A DNA stretch of 64,000 nt from Roseihalotalea indica (GCF_022458895.1 NZ_JAINFL010000009.1:124001-188000); one strand, 5' to 3'. Shown: positions 29,201 to 37,291, counted from the stretch's first letter. Notes: a model not told the origin generated them from the sequence alone. Numbers and translations: made by a program.

Positions 29201-29774
29201 AGGGAACTACAACCCTAACTGGATGATGGGTATTCAGAATACCTTAAGCTACCGAGGGTTATCATTGGGCTTTTTGTTTGACATCCGGCAGGGAGGCATT
29301 GTCTTCTCCAAAACCAAAACTATCGGTAGTACCTCCGGACAGTTACAGGAAACTCTGTACGGACGCGAAAATGGGTATGACCTGAGCGACCCGGCCAATG
29401 GAATCGTGAGCCCAGGAGTTATTGAAAATGAAGACGGAACCTATCGCCCCAACGATGTAAAAGTAGCTTCCCGCGACTGGCACTATAACTACTACGACCG
29501 GGATAATGCCGATGCCAATAAATATGATGCTTCTTATGTGAAGTTGAGAGAAGTAAAGCTCGGCTATACCTTGCCCAGCAAGCTGTTCACCCGTCTGCCT
29601 TTCAGTAATGTCAACATCTCAGTAGTTGGGCGCAACCTGCTACTCTGGACCGAAAACCCCCACTTTGACCCGGAGACAATGGGGATGAGCGGCGGAACCC
29701 TGAAACCAGGGGTGGAAATGATGGCTTACCCTTCGGCCCGAAGTGTTGGCTTTAATTTGAGCTTTAATCTTTAA
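26238..29774 (+). CDS. SusC/RagA-family TonB receptor with STN domain
   Basis: An 1178-residue outer-membrane transporter. The order is signal peptide (about 1-35), STN signalling domain (about 50-115, LRKANLTQALDQLQQLTEFNF), carboxypeptidase-regulatory-like domain (about 132-215), plug (about 220-350, with the SusC signature GVERETKALGYAIQEV), then the 22-strand barrel ending in FNLSFNL. The STN domain allows contact with FecR, so substrate binding can induce its own operon. Together with SusD it imports an oligomeric substrate. The substrate is not evident; adjacency to a phosphatase is only suggestive. Confidence 0.95.
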   Translation: MKLLYLKSLTHRFNIIRLGLIMLLLQPPLTSAWATSGDTQLNPKEVRVNIELRKANLTQALDQLQQLTEFNFIYDPDITGNYTNVTLIRDNATLHDILEELLMNTSLSFQYKNNNIIISERINRSNKATSQVLNIRGTVTDAYNGEPLPGVNVLIKGTTQGTITDISGNYTIVADEQDVLTYSFVGYMTQEVAVGGQTEINVSMNASAEELSEIVVTALGVERETKALGYAIQEVQGEELVKARETNLVNSLSGKVAGVQITNSSTTIGGSARITIRGESSLDINANQPLFVVDGIPISNQVVGASGSGTQETDYGNAAGEINPDDVASISVLKGPAAAALYGSRAANGAIIITTKSGKGRKGLGISVNSNATFETPLMLPDWQNVYGQGNNGQFAFADGSGSGIADGVDESWGPRMDGQLIPQFDSPRDVAGFRGGDLNAPADSEIIPTPWTAQPDNINDFFQTGITLSNNVAISSSSEKGNIRFSWTNLDQKGMTPNTDLIRNTLALNGGMKLSDKLDVNTSVNYIRSQSDNRPSISYGTESLMYLWIWYGRQINTANLRNYWQPGLEGIQQFNYNYNYHDNPYFNVYENTNGQAKDRIIGNVSATYRFTDELSLMVRTGTDLYNELRDKKRAYSTQRFPLGMYREDDIYFNEMNSDFLLTYENNFQQDLDVRVSFGGNQMRQQQRFQQTVAPQLLIPNLYNFSNSAVDLTISESDYEKRINSFYGLASIGYKNVVFLDVTGRNDWSSTLPKENNSYFYPSVTLSTIVSDIFNLPEPFAFAKIRAAYAEVGNDTSPYRLFNVYDNATPFGSYQAKQESSVLNNNELRPERTKSYEIGTDLRFLQGRLGIDFTYYDNITHDQILPISLDRSTGYTSRIINAGKIQNHGIELMVHGSPLLTENGLNWDINVNFTRNRSKVLELHPDIDAYTLVGLDDERVVQVREGDQMGAMYGYGFARVEDESSPYFGQIIHSATGLPTLGSSLEYQGNYNPNWMMGIQNTLSYRGLSLGFLFDIRQGGIVFSKTKTIGSTSGQLQETLYGRENGYDLSDPANGIVSPGVIENEDGTYRPNDVKVASRDWHYNYYDRDNADANKYDASYVKLREVKLGYTLPSKLFTRLPFSNVNISVVGRNLLLWTENPHFDPETMGMSGGTLKPGVEMMAYPSARSVGFNLSFNL

Positions 29775-31360
29775 TGAATTCTACCCGAAAAAACATCACG
29801 AATATGTATTCTATCGCTAATAAAATACTATCGCTAACCTTATGCCTACTGCTGGTCACCACGCTGGCTTGCGACGAAGATTTCGAGACGGTTAACAAGA
29901 ACCCGAATAACCCGGAAGTAGTACCGGCTTCCCTGCTGCTGCCTACCATCATTCGGGAGCCGGTGCGGGAGCTGAATGGCCTTGCCTGGGGCACGGGTAA
30001 TATTGTAATGCAGTACACCGCCAAAATACAGTTCACCAGCAACGATCGCTACGACTGGGGCCGAAGCGGTGACCCTTACAATACCTTCTACAATGCCCTG
30101 CGAGATGTGAAAAACATCCTGGAAATTACTGAGGAGTCTGGGGAGAACAATTACCGGGCAGTAGCCCTGATCATGAAATCCTGGATGTATTCGGTGATGA
30201 CCGATGCGTACGGAGAGTTACCTTACACCGAAGCTCTACAAGCCAAAGAAGGGGTAAACCTACCCAAATTTGATACCCAGGAAGTAGTTTATCAGGGCAT
30301 TCTGAGCGAACTGGAAGAAGCCAATACCTTACTGATGAACCAGTCCGGTGAAGCTCTGGTGGGCGATATTCTCTTTGATGGTGATCTTATGCTTTGGCGA
30401 AAGTTTGCTAACTCGCTGAAAATGAGGATATACATGCGTCTGGCTGACCGACAAGATCCTTCAACGGCATTGCAGGCAATACTAAGCGACCCGGAAACCT
30501 ATCCGATTATTGAGAGCAACAGTGAGCAGGCAGCTTTTAGCTATCTACAGGACTCACCCAACCAGCAACCAGTATATACCACCCGTTCCGGTTCTTTCGA
30601 CGAGATACGCCTGAGTGAAAACATGGAGAATACTTTGAAGGGGCTGGAGGATACTCGTTTGTTTGTCTATGCGCAACCCACCACTGATTCTGAAGCGGGG
30701 TTGTTAGGTGACTGGGATGATTATCAGGGAGTACCCAATGGACTGGCTGATGAGCAGGCATTGCAGTATTCTCCCAGTGGAAACCCTTCTCAGGGAGGTT
30801 CTAACTTTATTTCTCGGGTAGGCATTATGTTCTCATGCCGGGCCTGTGATGGACTGGCTTCGCCGGTAGCCCAGCAAACCCTATTGATGAGCTATACGGA
30901 ACTTCAGTTTATTTTGGCTGAGGCCCGTGAGCGAGGTTTTATCAATACCGGCGATGCCGAAATGTATTACCGGAATGGTATTCAGGCTTCTTTTAACTAC
31001 TATCAGGACCGGTTAGCGGTAGGTGGTTACACCGAATTGGTAGAAGCCGTTCAGGTGTCAGAAAGTTACTTTACTCAGCCTGCCGTAGCGTACACTGGTT
31101 CGCAAGCCGAGAAGCTCAACAAAATTGGTCAGCAAAAGTGGATTGCTTTGTTCTACAACGGATTGGAATCATGGTTTGATTGGCGCCGCACTGGTTTTCC
31201 CGAGATTCAGCCCGGAGCCGACGCGGTTATCTCTACTGTGCCCGTTCGGTTTCAGTATCCTACCGAAGTGCTGGCCCTTAACAAATCAGCCTATGAAGAA
31301 GCCATTCAGCGGCAGGGAGAAGATAAAATTACTACCCGTCTGTGGGTAGATGCTGAATAA
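29774..31360 (+). CDS. SusD/RagB-family (SusD-like 2) binding lipoprotein
   Basis: A 528-residue outer-membrane lipoprotein that forms the lid of the SusC pore. Its ATG overlaps the SusC stop by one base (TAATG), which supports this start over the internal Met11; both keep the lipobox VTTLAC. TPR-like helical content is visible throughout, with SusD-like motifs VYQGILSELEEANTLL and KFANSLKMRIYMRLAD. The C-terminal part has QKWIALFYNGLESWFDWRRTG, characteristic of the family. A strong terminator follows at 31370. Confidence 0.94.
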   Translation: MNSTRKNITNMYSIANKILSLTLCLLLVTTLACDEDFETVNKNPNNPEVVPASLLLPTIIREPVRELNGLAWGTGNIVMQYTAKIQFTSNDRYDWGRSGDPYNTFYNALRDVKNILEITEESGENNYRAVALIMKSWMYSVMTDAYGELPYTEALQAKEGVNLPKFDTQEVVYQGILSELEEANTLLMNQSGEALVGDILFDGDLMLWRKFANSLKMRIYMRLADRQDPSTALQAILSDPETYPIIESNSEQAAFSYLQDSPNQQPVYTTRSGSFDEIRLSENMENTLKGLEDTRLFVYAQPTTDSEAGLLGDWDDYQGVPNGLADEQALQYSPSGNPSQGGSNFISRVGIMFSCRACDGLASPVAQQTLLMSYTELQFILAEARERGFINTGDAEMYYRNGIQASFNYYQDRLAVGGYTELVEAVQVSESYFTQPAVAYTGSQAEKLNKIGQQKWIALFYNGLESWFDWRRTGFPEIQPGADAVISTVPVRFQYPTEVLALNKSAYEEAIQRQGEDKITTRLWVDAE

Positions 31361-31369
31361 GCATTCTCA

Positions 31370-31407
31370 AACCCCTGGCTGATTTTATTCAGGCAGGGGT
31401 TTTTCTT
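31370..31407 (+). terminator. Terminator after SusD
   Basis: AACCCCTG and CAGGGGTT form a perfect 8-bp stem around a 16-base loop, followed by a T-rich run. It separates SusD from the phosphoesterase, so the latter may have its own promoter or depend on read-through. Confidence 0.75.
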
Positions 31408-31440
31408 TAAAACTTCTTTTCTATCAGACTACCGCCAACC

Positions 31441-32604
31441 ATGCCTTACCTCACAAAAACCGCTACCCTTTATTGTTTTATATTCTTCCTCACCGCAACC
31501 AGCCTTTTTGCTCAGGATGAAGGCATCTTTCTGGGACCTTCGCTGTATGCGCCCACCCCCACCAGCGTGAATGTCTGGTGGCACATTAAGCACGATGAAA
31601 AAGAACATCAGGTTCTGTTTGGTACCAATCGTAAAAAGCTGGATCAGGAGGTATCTCTTCAAGAAACCACCGGGTATCCGCATGTAGAGCTTACGGGCTT
31701 AGAGGCCGGAATGACCTATTATTATCAGGTGAAATCCGGTAGCGCTGAGAGCGAAATTTATTCATTTAATCTGCCTGACCCGGATAAACCGTTTCGCATG
31801 GTTTTCTGGAGCGATAACCAGAATGGCTTTGAGGTCTTCGGTAATAAAACCGTACCCCTGATGATGGAGCAGAAACCGGATCTGCTACTCACTGCCGGTG
31901 ATCTGGTAAGCGATGGCGCAGAATACGAGCATTGGGATAAACATCTCTACGGACCAGCTAAAGAACTCTTCAGTTCGGTGCCCTGGTATCCGGTACGGGG
32001 CAATCATGATTATGATCCTGACTCGGACTTGTGTTATAAGATGCTGCCTTTGCCCGAAACCAACCACTACTATGCTAAATCCTACGGACCTTTACGCATA
32101 CTGATCATCGATTCCAACGAAGATACCGAAGAGCAATGGGCCTGGCTGGAAGAACAACTGCAAAACGAAGAGTGGAAGAATGCCAAGTTCCGCATGGTAG
32201 CTTTCCATCATCCGGCCTTCAACTCACTATGGGATTCGCCTAGTATCGATGGGCGGGCATTGTACCGTTCTACCCTGGTACCCATGCTGGAAGATGCCTA
32301 CGGAGACATTGTGATCAATGGGCACATGCATGCCTATGAGCGACTAAGAAGGTTGATGGGCAATGATGAGTTTATTGAGTATGTGATCATTGGCGGGGCC
32401 GGAGGAACGCTGGACACAGTACCGGTATATCAATGGCCTTTTTCCGTGGTTAAATACTCTACGCACCACATTCTGGTAGCCGATATTGATGAAGAAAAGA
32501 TGATGCTGAAGATGATAGAACTGGATACCGAAAAAATACTGGATACCTTCATGATCCCAGCCAATAAGCCGGACGAAGATAAAGCGACGGGCAAAACTGA
32601 GTAA
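31441..32604 (+). CDS. Purple-acid-phosphatase-like metallophosphoesterase, secreted
   Basis: A 387-residue enzyme with a signal peptide ending LFAQDEG, an N-terminal fibronectin-like domain (about 30-115, TPTSVNVWWHI, GLEAGMTYYYQVKSG) and a calcineurin-like phosphoesterase domain. Dinuclear metal ligands appear in order: SDNQ, TAGDLVSDG, GNHDYD, FHHPAF and GHMHAYER. It would hydrolyse phosphate monoesters in the periplasm or outside. It follows SusD after a terminator, so a role in phosphorylated-substrate use by this locus is possible but unproven. Confidence 0.9.
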   Translation: MPYLTKTATLYCFIFFLTATSLFAQDEGIFLGPSLYAPTPTSVNVWWHIKHDEKEHQVLFGTNRKKLDQEVSLQETTGYPHVELTGLEAGMTYYYQVKSGSAESEIYSFNLPDPDKPFRMVFWSDNQNGFEVFGNKTVPLMMEQKPDLLLTAGDLVSDGAEYEHWDKHLYGPAKELFSSVPWYPVRGNHDYDPDSDLCYKMLPLPETNHYYAKSYGPLRILIIDSNEDTEEQWAWLEEQLQNEEWKNAKFRMVAFHHPAFNSLWDSPSIDGRALYRSTLVPMLEDAYGDIVINGHMHAYERLRRLMGNDEFIEYVIIGGAGGTLDTVPVYQWPFSVVKYSTHHILVADIDEEKMMLKMIELDTEKILDTFMIPANKPDEDKATGKTE

Positions 32605-32836
32605 TCCCTACGTGCAATCTTATAGCGGGTTTATGCAGTAGCATCAGAAAAGCTACTAACGAGCTTTGGAGGGAAATAGCAACTGTATTAAAAACAGAAA
32701 TACTAGAGAGATAAAAAATTTAATCATAGTCAATGACGGGTAGTGGGTACAAAATGCCGGAGTAAACTTCATCTCCGGCTGTGTCAGTAAAACTGTATGA
32801 AAGAGAAGATGTTATATTGGGATATATTTTATCACC

Positions 32837-33427
32837 ATGATGACCGAACTTATTGCTTCTTTTTTCATCGGACTGGGGCTGGCGGCTTCCGTTGGCTTCC
32901 GGGTATTTTTACCGCTACTGGCCCTTAGTATAGCCAGTTACTTTAACATTGTCCCCCTCAGCGAATCCTGGGGATGGATCGGAACATTACCCGCCATGAT
33001 GGCTTTCGGCGCGGCAACGCTACTGGAAATCCTGGCTTACTTCATCCCCTGGTTTGATAATCTGCTCGACACCGTCGCCATTCCCACCGCTACGCTGGCT
33101 GGCACCGCTGTGATGGCTTCTACGATGGTAGAACTCGATCCGCTGTGGCGCTGGGCACTGGCCATTATTGCCGGAGGTGGCACGGCGGGCATCATCAAAG
33201 GCGTTAATGCCAAAACCCGTCTGGCTTCTACCGCCACCACGGGCGGTCTGGCAAACCCCGTAGTATCCGCCACCGAAACAGCCGCTTCCGTTGGCTTATC
33301 TGCGCTATCAGTCTTTCTATGGCCCCTTGCCGCCCTCATTGTCATTGGTCTGCTGATTGGGGGAGTTTTCTTCTTCCGCAAAATTCGGCGGCTCTGGCGT
33401 AAACCAACCCCATCCATTAATGATTAG
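32837..33427 (+). CDS. DUF4126 membrane protein
   Basis: A 196-residue inner-membrane protein with about five hydrophobic segments rich in Gly and Ala. Features of DUF4126 are visible: the N-terminal GLGLAASVGFRVFLPLLAL, the LAYFIPWFDNLLD loop and GVNAKTRLASTATTGGLANP. No function is established for the family. The final codons (IND and the TAG) lie inside heptad repeat R4, so the repeat seems to supply the end of the gene. An inverted repeat GCCGGAG/CTCCGGC lies upstream at 32756-32779. Confidence 0.85.
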   Translation: MMTELIASFFIGLGLAASVGFRVFLPLLALSIASYFNIVPLSESWGWIGTLPAMMAFGAATLLEILAYFIPWFDNLLDTVAIPTATLAGTAVMASTMVELDPLWRWALAIIAGGGTAGIIKGVNAKTRLASTATTGGLANPVVSATETAASVGLSALSVFLWPLAALIVIGLLIGGVFFFRKIRRLWRKPTPSIND

Positions 33428-33535
33428 TGATTGATGAGTAATGTTTAGTGACTAATGAACATTGAGATACAATAGTTTTTACGTTGCCCCCGCCTTCATT
33501 AGTCATCAATCATTCATCACTAATCATCATTCATA
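33416..33535. repeat. Heptad-periodic inverted repeat R4
   Basis: The left arm from 33420 reads AATGATT, AGTGATT, GATGAGT, AATGTTT, AGTGACT, AATGAAC. The right arm on the other strand reads AATGATG, ATTAGTG, ATGAATG, ATTGATG, ACTAATG. It lies between convergent genes and overlaps the last codons of both, the DUF4126 gene and the DUF1080 gene. Confidence 0.78.
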
Positions 33536-34248
33536 TCTTCGCTTAGTTCGCTAATGGGGGTTAGTAGTAGTTTTCGGAATTCTACTTCGGCGCCTTCGGC
33601 CTGTACAGCAATTCTGCCTTTTTGCGCAGTGCATTCCTCACCGTAATTCACCAGATCGCCATTAACCCACACTTTAATAGCATCTCCCAGGCACTCAATA
33701 GTCATGCTGTTCCATTCGCCCAGCGGTTTTTCCGAACCATCAGTGAGATTAAGAATACGCCGCCCTTTGCCTTCGGTGATTCCCCATTCTTCCTTCGGGC
33801 CGCGCCGTTCTTCCATGTCGGGCACTTCAATATCTTCTACAATGCACCAGAAATCACCGGCATTTTCGTGCATCATTTGTACTTCTATAGACTGAGGAAA
33901 CATCTTATAAAGCGCTCGGGGAGTAGAAGCATGCACCAGCACTCCGCAGTTGCCTGGTTCCCCGGCAAAACGGTACTCCACTTCCAGTCGGTAATCCTGA
34001 TATTGCGCATCTGTAATTAAATGCCCATTGGGCGTACCCAGACTTACAAGCATACCATCTCGAACCAGAAAGGGGCGTTCGGCGTTGGGGTTCTCATCCA
34101 GGTCCGGTACATCAATGTGCCAGCCGCTGAGGTTTCGGCCGTTGAAGAGATTTTTGGAAGAAGACTGGGCGAAAACCGAACCGAGTGTTAAGGAAAGAAG
34201 TAGCAGAAGTAGGTAGAGAGACCGTAGCCGGATCATGAGAGTCATCAT
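33520..34248 (-). CDS. DUF1080 (3-keto-disaccharide hydrolase-like) secreted protein
   Basis: A 242-residue protein with a signal peptide ending GSVFAQSS and a concanavalin-like beta-sandwich. The DUF1080 pattern is clear: NLFNGRNLSGWHID near the start, NCGVLVHAS in the centre, IEVQMMHENAGDF, and WNSMTIECLGDAIKVWVNGDLV near the end. Some family members hydrolyse 3-keto-glycosides. An alternative start at Met5 would shorten the signal peptide only slightly. Its final residues MNDD and stop codon fall within heptad repeat R4, so the C-terminus may be an addition of repeat origin. Confidence 0.88.
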   Translation of the reverse strand: MMTLMIRLRSLYLLLLLLSLTLGSVFAQSSSKNLFNGRNLSGWHIDVPDLDENPNAERPFLVRDGMLVSLGTPNGHLITDAQYQDYRLEVEYRFAGEPGNCGVLVHASTPRALYKMFPQSIEVQMMHENAGDFWCIVEDIEVPDMEERRGPKEEWGITEGKGRRILNLTDGSEKPLGEWNSMTIECLGDAIKVWVNGDLVNYGEECTAQKGRIAVQAEGAEVEFRKLLLTPISELSEDMNDD

Positions 34249-34292
34249 AGGTAGTATAAGTGCTTAATAATGGCAAAATAATAAATTTGCTG

Positions 34293-35132
34293 CTAGGCCA
34301 TCGTTTCTTTTTGCTTAAAAGAGGGCGGAGTTGCATCAGGTTTGCTATTCTGGGGTAATCCTAACAGATATAGTTTAGGCCCACCTTTGCCTTTGATCGA
34401 ACCTTTTTCCCAGCGGTACTGATCGGTTTTAAGACCCTCCAGTAGTATATCCATATCATCTAGGGTATAAGTGCGAACATTAGAAACTGAACCATCCCAG
34501 GCAATGAGTGCAGGAAGGATCGGAATCAAGTAGGTAAATACCAATTGTCGCCAGGTCATGGGGCGAACCAGCGGGGTGATCAAGAAGGTCATCAGAAAAC
34601 CCATAGGCAGGGCCAGCCACCATAGTTGGGTTGGCACAGAATTATCACTGATCTCAAACACACAGATGGGCTGATGAGCCTCCTGAGCATTTTTCAGAAT
34701 ATCGTGAGCGGTTTGGGGCCGCATATGATGCATGCTGCACACCAATGTACGCACTCCCGGCCACTCAGGGTCCAGGTCGGCAGCATTAATTGGGGTGGTT
34801 AGGTAGGTGGTGTTTGGGTCGCCTTGTTGCTTTAGCTGGGCTGCTGCTTCCTGGTTAGGATAAAGGTCACTGAGGGTTAATTTAAGGTCGGGCAGGTTAT
34901 GCTGGTTGCGAAGCGTCTCAGCTACATCAAGCATAGGGCCGCCACTGCCGGAGCATAGATCAATGATATGGGTGGCGTTTGTATGCTTCAAGGCGCGTTC
35001 AATAAGGTTAGCCAGCATAGTGCGCGTACCCAGCAGGCGGTGCATGGCTACAATATAACGGGTCATACATTGCCGCAGCCAGTGAGGGAACCAGGGCAGG
35101 TCTTCAAACTCAAACAGATGGATACGTTTCAT
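34293..35132 (-). CDS. Class I SAM-dependent methyltransferase with membrane helices
   Basis: A 279-residue protein. The SAM-binding motif is HIIDLCSGSGGPMLDVAE (about 55-72), followed by LTLSDLYPN (motif II, about 85-93) and the post-motif strand TLVCSMHHMRP. After the Rossmann domain, a hydrophobic hairpin (about 168-210, WWLALPMGFLMTFLITPLV and LVFTYLIPILPALIAW) suggests inner-membrane attachment. The substrate is unknown. It lies 44 bases upstream of the DUF1080 gene on the same strand; the two may share a transcript. Confidence 0.82.
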   Translation of the reverse strand: MKRIHLFEFEDLPWFPHWLRQCMTRYIVAMHRLLGTRTMLANLIERALKHTNATHIIDLCSGSGGPMLDVAETLRNQHNLPDLKLTLSDLYPNQEAAAQLKQQGDPNTTYLTTPINAADLDPEWPGVRTLVCSMHHMRPQTAHDILKNAQEAHQPICVFEISDNSVPTQLWWLALPMGFLMTFLITPLVRPMTWRQLVFTYLIPILPALIAWDGSVSNVRTYTLDDMDILLEGLKTDQYRWEKGSIKGKGGPKLYLLGLPQNSKPDATPPSFKQKETMA

Positions 35133-35275
35133 TAGAAAAATTCAGGTTGTTTCTTATAGTAAATATATCGTATCCCGTTAAGAGTTGGTAGGATTACTAA
35201 TAGAAAACCGCAGTGTGCCAACCTTCAGTAGATAAGCAGATGAAAACCTATAAGGTAGTTATGAGTTGTATTATA

Positions 35276-35354
35276 GTGATTGATGATTGATGATTGATGA
35301 TGTCTCTTACTACTCATTCATCATTATTCACTAATCATCATCCATTATTCATTA
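35276..35354. repeat. Heptad-periodic inverted repeat R5
   Basis: The left arm reads AGTGATT, GATGATT, GATGATT, GATGATG. The right arm on the other strand reads AATGAAT, AATGGAT, GATGATT, AGTGAAT, AATGATG, AATGAGT. Unlike the others, this copy lies between divergent genes, 52 bases before the start at 35406, so its role cannot be only termination. Confidence 0.78.
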
Positions 35355-35405
35355 AAAGATAAATACTGTACCTTCGTCAAAACCAAAAACTATTTTTAAC
35401 TACGC

Positions 35406-35909
35406 ATGGAAGATTTAAGTATATACATACAACCCTTTTTAATTGGCCTTGGTGTAGGTCTGATCTTGTTGTTAGTTGTTTACGTAAGTGAGCGTGGCAA
35501 ACGAGGCTCCCTGAAGAAAGAGATCAATTCTCTTAAGAATCACCTGCACAACAAGATGGAAATTGAAGCGGAAGCCACCGAAAACCGCCGACTGGAGATT
35601 GAGCGATTGAAAAAGGAAAACGAGAATCTACGAATTACCAACCAAACCCTGGCCCAGAAACCCGGCCGACGTGAGGTAATGAATCTGCATGTGTATCAGA
35701 AAGCCATTGCTATTATGACCGAAAGTGCTCAGGGGTTTGCCCCCATGTGGCAACGGGCCTTACGCGAAGCCGAAGCAGAGATTGAGAAGTCTGATGAAGG
35801 ATCATCGTCTTTTATTCGGAAGATTATTCCTACTCAAATTTTTGGTAGTTCCACATCCGATCGTAAGAAGCTGGATTCTGGCGACGAGTACGATGAAACT
35901 CGCTCATAA
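35406..35909 (+). CDS. Small membrane protein with coiled coil
   Basis: A 167-residue protein of unknown function. A single TM helix (about 10-28, FLIGLGVGLILLLVVYV) is followed by a basic anchor and a coiled coil (about 35-85, rich in Glu, Lys and Leu with heptad spacing). Then comes a conserved-looking segment (about 90-130, NLHVYQKAIAIMTESAQGFAPMWQRALREAEAEIEK) and a polar tail. It is probably inserted in the inner membrane with a cytoplasmic coiled coil. Its 3' end overlaps the convergent lipoprotein gene by 80 bases. Confidence 0.75.
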   Translation: MEDLSIYIQPFLIGLGVGLILLLVVYVSERGKRGSLKKEINSLKNHLHNKMEIEAEATENRRLEIERLKKENENLRITNQTLAQKPGRREVMNLHVYQKAIAIMTESAQGFAPMWQRALREAEAEIEKSDEGSSSFIRKIIPTQIFGSSTSDRKKLDSGDEYDETRS

Positions 35910-36360
35910 CCGGTTCCGACCCATCGGATGATAGCCTGATAATAGGGGCATCGGAAATGAGATAGACATGGCAGCAGTCTCTTCCTACATCGTATTGCTC
36001 TCTGATAACCACCTCATCATCTTTAAAGCCGATCAGTAATAAGGGGGTGCCTTCAGAATCAATTTCTTCTATGTATTTATCAGACATAACGCTATAAAAA
36101 CCATCGTTTTCTATGGTTAGATCATGAGCCGGGTTGGGGAAATAATAGGGGTGATGGTTCGCCAGATTGAGAATGAAAAAGCGATCTAAGGCTACCGGTT
36201 CTTCCTGAGAATTAACCACGCTGACTGTTACGGATCTTAGCTCCGACGTACACACCACTCCCGAGCAGTAGGTTAGAGATTCGCTTTCGTCTTCCCGGCA
36301 TCCGACCAGGATGCTCCAAAGGAAAAGTGGTAAAAAACAAACATATTGGTAATATCTCAT
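35830..36360 (-). CDS. Hypothetical lipoprotein
   Basis: A 176-residue protein with a lipoprotein signal (LFLWSILVGC, Cys21) followed by acidic residues. The mature part starts ESLTYCSGVVCTSELRSVTVSVV, so a Cys pair is present early and another (DCCHVYL) later; disulfides are likely. The beta-strand pattern suggests an immunoglobulin-like or transthyretin-like fold, which is inference. No named family was recognised. The last 80 bases run antisense through the 3' end of the coiled-coil gene. Confidence 0.65.
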   Translation of the reverse strand: MRYYQYVCFLPLFLWSILVGCREDESESLTYCSGVVCTSELRSVTVSVVNSQEEPVALDRFFILNLANHHPYYFPNPAHDLTIENDGFYSVMSDKYIEEIDSEGTPLLLIGFKDDEVVIREQYDVGRDCCHVYLISDAPIIRLSSDGSEPVMSEFHRTRRQNPASYDRMWNYQKFE

Positions 36361-36470
36361 AGTTAGCTATTCATTGTAATGGTATGACTCCTATTTGCTC
36401 AATATGGTTGTAAGATTTTCCATAAAATTTCTAAAATCGTTCTAAAGCGAATGGCTGAATAAAGACAGGC

Positions 36471-36854
36471 TTAGTGACTAATGAGTCTAGCCGGATAAAG
36501 CGCCCGTGATGCTACAACCAGCCCGGCAATGCCGAGTGGAATTAAAATCATGATTGCGGAATCACCCGCTGCTGCTCGAGAGAAAGCGGCTCCGGTTAGG
36601 TCAAACATCATCCCGGCGTAGGCCCATTCTTTCAGAACAGAAAAACCCGGAATCAGAATAGCAACTGCACCCAGCACCTTCCAACTACCCAGCAAACCAG
36701 GAAAGTAAGAGGGATACCCCAGATGCGCCATATCCTGCATAATATGCTCGACCCGAAGGAGATTGCCTACTCCGGAGAGCAGGAAGGCCACTGCCACTAT
36801 TATTGTCGTCACCCAGTAAAATGCCGGTATGGCGCTGCTATGGCTGGTTTTCAT
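36471..36854 (-). CDS. DoxX-like membrane protein
   Basis: A 127-residue protein with four hydrophobic segments. VTTIIVAVAFLLSGVGNLLR, the loop with HLGYPSYFPGLLGSWKVLGAVAILIPG and AYAGMMFDLTGAAFSRAAAGD are typical of the DoxX-like family, which are small inner-membrane proteins with roles in redox or sulfur metabolism in some bacteria. It overlaps the preceding gene by 17 bases and is the last gene of the SDR-DoxX-DoxX operon. Confidence 0.82.
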   Translation of the reverse strand: MKTSHSSAIPAFYWVTTIIVAVAFLLSGVGNLLRVEHIMQDMAHLGYPSYFPGLLGSWKVLGAVAILIPGFSVLKEWAYAGMMFDLTGAAFSRAAAGDSAIMILIPLGIAGLVVASRALYPARLISH

Positions 36855-37290
36855 GTAGGTTCTTTTTAGGTTTTTGAAAAGCTACTGATACCTTCGCTTT
36901 CCGGCGGAGCATTCGTAGATGGAATCCGGCAACGATGATAAAGAAGGTTGGAATAACCGGCGGTTTTATCTTGAGGGGTAATACCTCGGCCGGCACTTCT
37001 GGGTTTAGGTGCACGACTGTAGCAACCATCATAACTACAATCAATGAGATACTGGCCAGCCTCCATGCCCATATCCACAGTGTGCTTGAGAGAGGTAGCA
37101 AAAAAGGGCTTAGGAACAGTAATGCGGTCATAATCTCGGCAGCGATTCCCAGTGAATAAGCTAGCGGGGGTAGTCCACTAGTGGTAATTTGCACTGAATA
37201 CCACTGCCGAAATGGGTCTGTGAATTTTAAGGAGCCAAAGGCCAGGCTCATCAGGCCCAGCCCCAGGGAGATACTATGAAGCGCTTTCAT
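36838..37290 (-). CDS. DoxX-like membrane protein, second copy
   Basis: A 150-residue protein with four hydrophobic segments, starting ISLGLGLMSLAFGSLKFTDPFRQW and containing ITTSGLPPLAYSLGIAAEIMTALLFLSPF. It has the size and layout of DoxX-like proteins but a different C-terminal basic tail. It starts 1 base after the SDR stop and overlaps the next DoxX-like gene by 17 bases, so the three are one transcript. The two may form a heteromeric membrane unit, which is inference. Confidence 0.7.
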   Translation of the reverse strand: MKALHSISLGLGLMSLAFGSLKFTDPFRQWYSVQITTSGLPPLAYSLGIAAEIMTALLFLSPFLLPLSSTLWIWAWRLASISLIVVMMVATVVHLNPEVPAEVLPLKIKPPVIPTFFIIVAGFHLRMLRRKAKVSVAFQKPKKNLHENQP

Positions 37291-37291
37291 C

